Assembly: GCA_003250235.1 (NCBI GenBank)
Contig: QKGY01000439.1
Coordinates: 1 to 7,738, forward strand
DNA length: 7,738 nucleotides
DNA from: Desulfuromonadaceae bacterium
Lineage (GTDB): Bacteria > Desulfobacterota > Desulfuromonadia > Desulfuromonadales > SZUA-540
Direction of reading: 5' to 3'
Below the pieces are notes generated by a model, which was not told the DNA's origin, made no database searches, and was given only the letters and a program-made list of their open reading frames with translations. The position numbers and the translations under genes are program-made. Shown in pieces: positions 1 through 5,708 of this stretch (position 1 is the stretch's first letter; each line of letters starts with the position of its first letter).

Positions 1-32
1 TTTTTACTTTCCTGCAATGGCTGTTGTAAGGA

Positions 33-63
33 TTGACAGCCCAGCAAAGGCGAGGAGTGTAAT
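33..63 (+). promoter_or_regulatory. Candidate sigma70-type promoter for the sdhCAB operon
   Basis: A perfect -35 hexamer TTGACA lies at 33-38 and a 5-of-6 match to the -10 box, TGTAAT, at 58-63. The spacer is 19 bases, longer than the optimal 17, so the promoter would be moderate or need an activator. It would give a leader of roughly 35-40 bases before the sdhC start. No long open frame or other gene is seen in bases 1-106, and I found no good sigma54 (-24/-12) match there. This is a motif call only. Confidence 0.45.
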
Positions 64-106
64 TCACCCTTATTGCTCTTGAATAACTTTCCAAGGGAAA
101 ATAATT

Positions 107-784
107 ATGCAACTGCTAAATAGTTCTGTGGGTAGAAAGATCATAATGGCGGTGACTGGTCTGCTTCTGATCAGTTTCGTTATTATCCACCTGCTTGGAA
201 ACTCCTCTGTTTTCCTCGGCCCTAACGGGATCAATGCATATGCCGAACATCTGCATGCCCTCGGGCCTCTGGTCTGGGTTTTCCGGCTCATCATGTTGAC
301 CCTGTTTGCCCTGCACATCTGGTTCGGGGTGCAGCTCACTCTTGAAAACCGCGCCGCCAAGCCTATCGGGTACGCACAGAAGAAACGTCTGCGCACCACG
401 TTCGCTGCCGAGACCATGATTGTCAGCGGTTTGGTTATTCTGGCGTTTGTCCTCTATCACCTGGCCCATTTCACCCTTCAGGTGACCAATCCCGAGATCT
501 CCGCCGGACATCTCCCTCTGGATGCCATGAACCGTCCTGATGTCTTTTCCATGGTCGTTCTCAGCTTCCAGAAGAGTTTCATCGCTCTGATCTATGTCGT
601 GGCCATGCTGTTCCTGCTTTTCCACGTGAGCCATGGTTTCCAGAGCTTCTTCCAGACCCTGGGATGGAACAACAAGAAATCACTGCCTGTTTTCGGCAAA
701 ATCAGCAAAGGGCTGGCTCTGGTCCTCTTTGTCGGTTACGTATCCATTCCTGTTCTGATTTTTGTCGGCATAGTTAAACTTTAG
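107..784 (+). CDS. sdhC: Succinate dehydrogenase/fumarate reductase cytochrome b subunit (b558 family)
   Basis: This is the membrane anchor of complex II. It binds two b hemes and carries electrons between the iron-sulfur subunit and menaquinone in the cytoplasmic membrane. The 225-residue protein shows five hydrophobic helices at about residues 12-31, 56-78, 101-124, 156-176 and 201-224, as in single-polypeptide type B anchors such as those of Bacillus SDH and Wolinella FRD. Likely axial heme ligands are His28 (helix I), His70 (II), His118 (III; His121 is nearby) and His173 (IV; the HVSHG motif), judged from spacing in the family. The start is supported by AAGGGA at 93-98, 8 bases upstream. 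It is first in the operon, with sdhA beginning 10 bases after its stop. The absence of an sdhD gene fits the type B architecture. The residue two before His173 is Leu, where Wolinella FrdC is remembered to have the E-pathway Glu. The symbol frdC is equally valid, because Geobacter uses one homologous enzyme in both directions. Confidence 0.95.
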   Translation: MQLLNSSVGRKIIMAVTGLLLISFVIIHLLGNSSVFLGPNGINAYAEHLHALGPLVWVFRLIMLTLFALHIWFGVQLTLENRAAKPIGYAQKKRLRTTFAAETMIVSGLVILAFVLYHLAHFTLQVTNPEISAGHLPLDAMNRPDVFSMVVLSFQKSFIALIYVVAMLFLLFHVSHGFQSFFQTLGWNNKKSLPVFGKISKGLALVLFVGYVSIPVLIFVGIVKL

Positions 785-788
785 GGGG
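783..788 (+). promoter_or_regulatory. Ribosome binding site fixing the GTG start of sdhA
   Basis: AGGGGG, which includes the last two bases of the sdhC stop codon, sits 6 bases before a GTG at 795. This placement makes GTG at 795 the start rather than the in-frame ATG at residue 23 (861). The encoded N-terminus, MILDGKCPTGPIE, resembles what I recall of Geobacter-type FrdA proteins, which supports the same choice. Confidence 0.75.
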
Positions 789-794
789 TTCATC

Positions 795-2711
795 GTGATA
801 CTAGATGGCAAATGTCCTACCGGACCTATTGAAACGTCTTGGGATCGCCACCGCTTCAACATGAAGCTGGTCAATCCTGCGAACAAGCGTAAATTCAAAA
901 TCATCATGGTTGGAACCGGTCTCGCGGGTGGCGCAGGTGCGGCCAGCCTGGGCGAACTGGGATACAGCGTCCACGCGTTCTGCTATCAGGACAGTGCTCG
1001 CCGCGCTCACTCCATCGCGGCGCAGGGCGGTATCAACGCGGCCAAGAACTATCCGAATGACGGCGACAGCATCTATCGCCTCTTCTATGACACCATCAAA
1101 GGGGGCGACTTCCGCGCCCGTGAGGCCGACGTCTGGCGTCTGGCTCAGGTGTCCAACAACATCATCGACCAGTGCGTGGCTCAGGGTGTCCCCTTTGCTC
1201 GCGATTACGCCGGCTACCTGGATAACCGCTCCTTCGGCGGCGCCCAGGTTTCCCGTACTTTTTACGCACGTGGCCAGACCGGTCAGCAGCTGCTGCTCGG
1301 TGCCTACTCTGCTCTTTCCCGTCAGGTTAAGGCCGGTACGGTTGTCATGCACCCCCGCACCGAGATGCTCGACCTCGTTGTGGTTGACGGCGTCGCTCGC
1401 GGTATTACCGTCCGTAACCTGGTAACCGGTGAAATCGAGTCCCACTGGGGCGATGCGGTTGTTCTTGCGACCGGTGGTTATGTCAACGTTTTCTATCTGT
1501 CGACCAACGCCATGGGCTGCAGCGTTACCGCTGCCTGGAAGGCCGCCAAAAAAGGCGCTTTCTTCGCAAACCCCTGTTACACTCAGATTCACCCGACCTG
1601 CATTCCGCAGCACGGCGAGCATCAGTCCAAGCTGACCCTGATGTCCGAATCTCTGCGTAATGACGGTCGTTGCTGGGTTCCCAAGAAGAAAGAAGATTGC
1701 GAGAAGAACCCCAACGATATTCCGGAGGCGGACCGCGATTACTACTTGGAGCGTAAGTATCCCTCCTTCGGTAACCTCGCTCCCCGTGATATCGCTTCGC
1801 GCGCTGCAAAAGAGCAGTGCGACGACGATCGTGGCGTCGGCCCCGGCAAGCGCGGCGTTTATCTCGACTACGCTTCGGCCATTGGCCGCGTCGGAGAAGA
1901 CAAGATCCGTGAGCGTTACGGCAACCTGTTCGAAATGTATGAGAAGATCACCGACGAGAACGCCTACAAAGTTCCCATGCGCATCTACCCCGCTCCCCAC
2001 TATTCCATGGGCGGCCTGTGGGTCGACTACAACTGCATGAGCAACGTTCCCGGCCTGTTTGTCCTCGGTGAAGCCAACTTCTCCGTACACGGCGCCAACC
2101 GCCTGGGGGCTTCGGCTCTCATGCAGGGTCTGGCCGACGGGTATTTCGTTATTCCGTACACCATCGCCAACTACCTGGCCACGGTTACCCCGGGCAAGAT
2201 CAAAGAAGATCATCCGGAGTTCAAGAAATCCCGCGAAGACGTTACCAAGCAAGCCGATAAGCTGCTGTCGATCAACGGCAAGAAGACGGTCAGCGAATTG
2301 CACCGTGAACTCGGCAAAGTTATGTGGGAGAACGTCGGCATGGCCCGCAGCGAGAAGAGCCTCAAAGAGGCTCTGCAGAGGATTCCCGAGCTGCGTGAAG
2401 AGTTCTGGAAAAACGTCAAGGTTACCGGCACCGGCCCTGAATTCAACCAGCAGTTGGAGAACGCCGGCCGCCTGGCCGACTTCCTGGAATTCGCCGAAGT
2501 CATGACCCGCGACGCTCTGCACCGCAACGAGTCCTGCGGCGGTCACTTCCGTACGGAATTCCAGACCGAGGACGGCGAGGCCATGCGTGACGACGAGAAC
2601 TACTGCTATGTCGGCGCGTGGGAGTTCAAGGGGGTTGATAAGGAGCCCGAGCTGCACAAGGAGCCCCTTAAATTCGAAAACGTCAAACTGGCTGTAAGGA
2701 GTTACAAATAA
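795..2711 (+). CDS. sdhA: Succinate dehydrogenase/fumarate reductase flavoprotein subunit
   Basis: This is the catalytic subunit that interconverts succinate and fumarate on a covalently bound FAD, on the cytoplasmic side of the membrane. The 638-residue protein starts at GTG. After an N-terminal extension of about 33 residues comes the Rossmann FAD fold (VGTGLAGG, residues 39-46). The AHSIAAQGG motif follows, and its His72 is the expected covalent FAD attachment site. The capping domain contains HPTCIP (His266) and APRD with Arg331, the expected proton-transfer arginine. The C-terminal FAD part contains HGANRLGAS (His432, Arg436), which contacts the dicarboxylate. The helical C-terminal domain carries the NESCGGHFR motif. 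All expected catalytic residues are present. Length and extension fit the menaquinone-linked FrdA/SdhA group (about 640-656 residues) rather than E. coli SdhA. Its stop overlaps the sdhB start by one base, implying translational coupling. Sequence alone cannot decide direction; Geobacter FrdCAB is known to be bifunctional. Confidence 0.97.
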   Translation: MILDGKCPTGPIETSWDRHRFNMKLVNPANKRKFKIIMVGTGLAGGAGAASLGELGYSVHAFCYQDSARRAHSIAAQGGINAAKNYPNDGDSIYRLFYDTIKGGDFRAREADVWRLAQVSNNIIDQCVAQGVPFARDYAGYLDNRSFGGAQVSRTFYARGQTGQQLLLGAYSALSRQVKAGTVVMHPRTEMLDLVVVDGVARGITVRNLVTGEIESHWGDAVVLATGGYVNVFYLSTNAMGCSVTAAWKAAKKGAFFANPCYTQIHPTCIPQHGEHQSKLTLMSESLRNDGRCWVPKKKEDCEKNPNDIPEADRDYYLERKYPSFGNLAPRDIASRAAKEQCDDDRGVGPGKRGVYLDYASAIGRVGEDKIRERYGNLFEMYEKITDENAYKVPMRIYPAPHYSMGGLWVDYNCMSNVPGLFVLGEANFSVHGANRLGASALMQGLADGYFVIPYTIANYLATVTPGKIKEDHPEFKKSREDVTKQADKLLSINGKKTVSELHRELGKVMWENVGMARSEKSLKEALQRIPELREEFWKNVKVTGTGPEFNQQLENAGRLADFLEFAEVMTRDALHRNESCGGHFRTEFQTEDGEAMRDDENYCYVGAWEFKGVDKEPELHKEPLKFENVKLAVRSYK

Positions 2712-3451
2712 TGAACCTGACTCTATACGTATGGCGCCAAAAGAGCCCTAAGGACAAGGGTAAAATGGAGCAATACGAAGCGAAGAACGTCAGCCCTGAT
2801 CAGTCTTTCCTTGAAATGCTGGACGAAGTCAATGAGGACCTGATCAAAACCGGGCGCGACCCTATCGCCTTCGACCATGACTGCCGCGAGGGGATCTGTG
2901 GCATGTGCTCCCAGGTAATCAACGGCCAGCCCCACGGCCCCCAGGACAAGACCACCGTCTGCCAGCTGCACATGAGGCAGTTCAAGGATGGCGACAAGAT
3001 CTTCATCGAGCCTTGGCGTGCCCGGGCGTTCCCTCTGGTGAAGGACCTGGTTGTTGACCGCGCTGCCCTGGATATCATCATCCAGGCCGGTGGTTACACC
3101 TCGTGCCATACCGGTGGCGTTGCCGACGGTAATGCGCTGCCGATCGGCAAAGATGCTGCCGATTATGCCATGGACGCTGCCGAGTGCATCGGGTGTGGAG
3201 CCTGCGTAGCTTCGTGCCCCAACAGCTCGGCCATGCTGTTCACCGGCGCCAAGGTGTCCCAGCTGGCTGTTCTTCCCCAGGGCGAGGTTGAAGCTGCCCG
3301 CCGTGTTCAGGACATGACCAATGCGGCTCTGGCCTCTGGCTTCGGCAACTGTACCAACCACTATGAGTGCGAGGCGGCCTGCCCGAAAGGGATCAGCGTC
3401 AGCTTCATTGCTAAGCTCAACCGCGAGTTCCTCAAGTCCCTGGCCAAATAA
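2711..3451 (+). CDS. sdhB: Succinate dehydrogenase/fumarate reductase iron-sulfur subunit
   Basis: This subunit carries electrons between the FAD of SdhA and the hemes and quinone site of SdhC through three iron-sulfur clusters. The 246-residue protein has an N-terminal plant-type ferredoxin domain with [2Fe-2S] ligands Cys58, Cys63, Cys66 (CREGICGMC) and Cys84. The C-terminal bacterial-ferredoxin domain has CIGCGAC (Cys159, Cys162, Cys165) plus Cys224 for the [4Fe-4S] cluster, and Cys169, Cys214 and Cys220 for the [3Fe-4S] cluster. The full ligand set is present, so a functional wire is expected. The ATG shares its A with the sdhA TAA stop, and AAGGAG at 2696-2701 lies 9 bases upstream, so the start is well supported. 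It is the last gene of the operon, followed after about 40 bases by a strong intrinsic terminator. The symbol frdB is equally applicable. Confidence 0.97.
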   Translation: MNLTLYVWRQKSPKDKGKMEQYEAKNVSPDQSFLEMLDEVNEDLIKTGRDPIAFDHDCREGICGMCSQVINGQPHGPQDKTTVCQLHMRQFKDGDKIFIEPWRARAFPLVKDLVVDRAALDIIIQAGGYTSCHTGGVADGNALPIGKDAADYAMDAAECIGCGACVASCPNSSAMLFTGAKVSQLAVLPQGEVEAARRVQDMTNAALASGFGNCTNHYECEAACPKGISVSFIAKLNREFLKSLAK

Positions 3452-3494
3452 GGGAACAGATATTCCATTTAGAAATCTGGTGTTATCTGATGAA

Positions 3495-3522
3495 GGGCGG
3501 ATCTACGATCCGCCCTTTTTTT
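3495..3522 (+). terminator. Intrinsic terminator of the sdhCAB operon
   Basis: A perfect 9-base-pair stem, GGGCGGATC (3495-3503) and GATCCGCCC (3507-3515), closes a 3-base TAC loop and is followed directly by seven T residues (3516-3522). It lies 43 bases after the sdhB stop. On the opposite strand the stem is followed only by TTCATC, so it should act mainly on the + strand operon and be a poor terminator for the - strand gene that converges on it. Confidence 0.95.
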
Positions 3523-3621
3523 ATGGTTCAAGAGCCAGTAAGGAAAGACACAAGACTAGCAAATCCTGGGATACGGACATTCAAGAGGATGGTTGTCGAA
3601 AGAAAAGGGTGTGGAAAGCGG

Positions 3622-4296
3622 TTACGCCATTGTATTGAGGAGGGTACCTGGCGCAGGAATGGATACTGCTTGAAATCCGACCTGAGGTGGACCGTAAGCC
3701 CTGAGAACAGCCTGCCGGGTCGCCGGTGTTTCAGAAATTGTCGAAGTTTCTCCATTATCCCGAATGGCAAAAGATGAAAGCGATTGTGAGGAGAGAATCT
3801 CCGTCCTCGCTTTTGCTGCCATCTGAGTGGCTTTGGCGGCAATGTTTCTGTCCGCCGCTGAGGGCTGGGCCGGCGCGAGGGCTGCGGCCCGTATTGTTTC
3901 AGCCTTTTTCAGAGTGGCCTGAGGATCACCTGAAATTGGCGAGACATCGATGGGAACCTCGCCGCCAATCGCGTAATTTTGGCCGTCCGAGCCCTTCTTG
4001 TAGGTAAAAGAGGGACTTCCGGCATAAGCCCCTCCCATGGCCGCATGGGCAGCCTCATGGGCCCTTACCTCGCGATCTCTTCGTTCAAGCTTGGCAAGTT
4101 CCTGGGACTCCTGACTGAAACTCACAGAGTCCTGGGATTTTTCCTCCCCAGCCGCTTCGGATCGTGTCCGTTCCCCCTTGTTCCCGGAGAGTTCATTCTC
4201 CCGGCGATTGAGTTCATCCCGTTGGCGTGCCGGTGTAACCGGGACCATTGGATAGGTTAGGTTGCCATTAAGCTCATCAATCATTGCCGAAACCAT
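3622..4296 (-). CDS. SprA-related putative zinc metalloprotease, function unknown
   Basis: The 224-residue protein matches the hallmarks of the SprA-related family (Pfam PF12118 as I recall it), defined by a conserved GEV motif; members are often named putative metalloprotease. The sequence shows an HExxH zinc-site motif, HEAAH, at residues 80-84 (His80, Glu81, His84), in a segment reading VRAHEAAHAAMGG. About 30 residues later comes GGEVPID, whose Glu113 could be the third zinc ligand by analogy with gluzincins. The first 75 residues are charged, polar and low in complexity (many E, R, S, Q). Residues 124-165 are Ala-rich and probably helical. No signal peptide or membrane helix is seen, so a cytoplasmic location is likely. 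The ATG at 4296 has no clear ribosome site, nor does an alternative ATG at residue 5 (4284). A weak TATACT box (4312-4307) lies just upstream and would favour the later start. The gene stands alone, between two + strand units. Proteolysis is inferred from the motif only. Confidence 0.8.
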   Translation of the reverse strand: MVSAMIDELNGNLTYPMVPVTPARQRDELNRRENELSGNKGERTRSEAAGEEKSQDSVSFSQESQELAKLERRDREVRAHEAAHAAMGGAYAGSPSFTYKKGSDGQNYAIGGEVPIDVSPISGDPQATLKKAETIRAAALAPAQPSAADRNIAAKATQMAAKARTEILSSQSLSSFAIRDNGETSTISETPATRQAVLRAYGPPQVGFQAVSIPAPGTLLNTMA

Positions 4297-4537
4297 TAGT
4301 GAAATCAGTATATTATTTCTATTATGCTCAGGAGTCGTTTATGCTTTTGTTGATGACTATACCACCGGATACTCGTTAAGGGCAAGATTCTGCAACGTTT
4401 TTTCTTGTTCTTCAAGAACGAGGACATGGTCTCCGAAGGGCCTCTTGGGGACAAATCACTCCTTATATGTTAAGCTTCCAATTCTTTTTCGCTTATCCAT
4501 TTGAGTGAATGAAATTTTGTGTTGAAAGAGAGGTGTC
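4297..4537. other. Divergent intergenic region upstream of the alcohol dehydrogenase
   Basis: These 241 bases separate the - strand SprA-like gene from the + strand alcohol dehydrogenase and must hold both promoters. The stretch is more AT-rich than the flanking genes. I see no convincing TTGACA/TATAAT pair for the dehydrogenase; TTATAT at 4463-4468 is a possible -10 but lacks a good -35. An imperfect palindrome lies at 4402-4424. No coding frame with a plausible start, ribosome site and protein-like composition is evident. Confidence 0.6.
4402..4424. repeat. Imperfect palindrome, possible operator or leader hairpin
   Basis: The core GTTCTTCAAGAAC (4407-4419) is a perfect palindrome around a central C. 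The flanks extend the pairing to 4402-4424 if two G-U pairs are allowed, giving about a 10-pair RNA stem with a 3-base loop. It lies 113 bases before the alcohol dehydrogenase start and is not followed by a T tract, so it is not an intrinsic terminator. A dimeric repressor or activator site for the dehydrogenase, or a leader hairpin, are both possible. Only the symmetry is observed. Confidence 0.4.
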
Positions 4538-5701
4538 ATGCAGAATTTTACTTTCTGGAACCCGACCCGTATCGTATTCGGAAAAGATACGGTTGCCCAG
4601 ATCGGCAAGCATGCTCAGGTCTACGGCCGTACAGCTCTTTTGGTCTACGGGCGTTCCAGCATCAAAGCGAGTGGTCTATACGATGTCGTAGTACGGTCAC
4701 TGTCCGAGGCAGGGATAAGCTTCGTGGATTTTGGTGGCGTGAGATCAAATCCCGTTCTCTCGCACGTTCGTCAGGGCGTGGAGCTGGCCAAGTCCAAAAC
4801 CGTTGACCTGATTGTCGCCGTGGGTGGGGGAAGTGTCATCGATGAGGCCAAGGCTATTGCCGCAGGAGCGAGAACCGAGGGGGAAGTCTGGGACTTCTTT
4901 ATCGACAAAGCTGTGGTACAGGACGCTCTGCCGGTATTGACGGTGCTGACGCTGGCAGCGACGGCATCGGAGATGAATTCGGGAGGGGTGGTCACCAACG
5001 AGGAGACCCGGCAGAAATTCAATATCAATTCACCGCTGTTGTTTCCAAAGGTATCGATACTCGACCCGACAGTGACATTTAGTGTGCCTGCCGACTATAC
5101 GGCTTATTCTGCAGCAGACGCCATATGCCATATGCTGGAAGGGTATTTTACCGGCAAAGACACGGCTATACCACTCCAGGACAGCATGGTTGAATCCCTG
5201 ATAAAAACCATCATGACAAGTACCCGGGCGATCCTGAAAAATCCCTGCGACTATGACGCCCGGGCTACCATGATGTGGTCGGCAAGTTTGGCTTTTAACG
5301 GATTAACGACTGCGGGCATCGGTCCCTACGGTTTCCCCAATCATATGATCGAACATTCTTTGAGCGCCCTGTACGACATTGCTCATGGCGCGGGGTTGGC
5401 GATTGTCCTGCCTGCTTGGATGCAATTTGCTGCCGAGCGCGATCCTGATAAGGTTGCCCGGTTTGCACGAAGAGTCTTCGCCGTTCAGGAGGACTCTGAT
5501 GCCGATGCCGCCGAAAAGGGCGTCCAGGCGCTCAAAGAATGGCTCAAGAGTATTGGCTGTCCTATTTCTCTACGTGATGCCGGCATTGATGGGGACAATA
5601 TTCCCCGCATTGCACAAAATGCGACCATGCTGGCACATAAGTGGCGTTTGTCCGACTATACCGAGGCTGTCATCACGGAGATCTTGAGGCGAGCTTTATA
5701 G
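4538..5701 (+). CDS. Iron-containing alcohol dehydrogenase, group III (YqhD/butanol dehydrogenase-like)
   Basis: This is a cytoplasmic NAD(P)-dependent, metal-dependent enzyme that interconverts aldehydes and alcohols. Its 387 residues equal the length of E. coli YqhD. The N-terminal dinucleotide domain has a YGRSS cofactor loop (37-41) and the GGGS pyrophosphate-binding motif (96-99) followed by Asp102. Lys160 lies at the position remembered for the NADPH-contacting Lys160 of YqhD. The C-terminal metal domain has Asp194, His198, His269 and His283, with the same spacing as the YqhD metal ligands (194, 198, 267, 281), and His273 corresponds to a further conserved YqhD histidine. The ATG is preceded by GAGAGGTG (4528-4535). 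It is monocistronic: the spacer upstream is 241 bases, and the stop lies 7 bases from the stop of the convergent histidine kinase gene. Substrate is not predictable; butanal-like or other reactive aldehydes are likely. NADPH preference is inferred, with NADH possible. Confidence 0.92.
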   Translation: MQNFTFWNPTRIVFGKDTVAQIGKHAQVYGRTALLVYGRSSIKASGLYDVVVRSLSEAGISFVDFGGVRSNPVLSHVRQGVELAKSKTVDLIVAVGGGSVIDEAKAIAAGARTEGEVWDFFIDKAVVQDALPVLTVLTLAATASEMNSGGVVTNEETRQKFNINSPLLFPKVSILDPTVTFSVPADYTAYSAADAICHMLEGYFTGKDTAIPLQDSMVESLIKTIMTSTRAILKNPCDYDARATMMWSASLAFNGLTTAGIGPYGFPNHMIEHSLSALYDIAHGAGLAIVLPAWMQFAAERDPDKVARFARRVFAVQEDSDADAAEKGVQALKEWLKSIGCPISLRDAGIDGDNIPRIAQNATMLAHKWRLSDYTEAVITEILRRAL

Positions 5702-5708
5702 GGGAGTT

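Noticed and set aside
116..634. A 172-codon open frame antisense to sdhC
   Set aside because: Its His/Gln/Asp-rich composition is the reverse-complement image of membrane-helix codons, and sdhC is clearly the real gene.
910..2505. Several + strand open frames of 68-171 codons inside sdhA in another frame
   Set aside because: They are Ser/Pro/Arg-rich out-of-frame shadows, with no ribosome sites or motifs.
801..2657. A 618-codon open frame antisense to sdhA
   Set aside because: It is wholly covered by sdhA, whose catalytic motifs are complete. The antisense product is Val/Ala/Gly-rich with no recognisable motif, as expected for the reverse complement of a GC-biased codon pattern.
3490..4260. 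+ strand open frames of about 93-105 codons between the sdh terminator and the dehydrogenase
   Set aside because: They overlap the SprA-like gene or the terminator, have Arg/Ser/Pro-rich compositions and lack plausible starts.
4330..4394. Two GG-N10-GC patterns (about 4331-4344 and 4380-4393) resembling sigma54 -24/-12 elements
   Set aside because: Outside the invariant GG and GC dinucleotides they match the TGGCACG-N4-TTGCA consensus poorly, so chance is the simpler explanation.
4262..4504. An 80-codon + strand frame in the divergent spacer
   Set aside because: No ribosome site precedes its start, and the Cys/Ser/Leu composition shows no domain. It covers the region needed for promoters.
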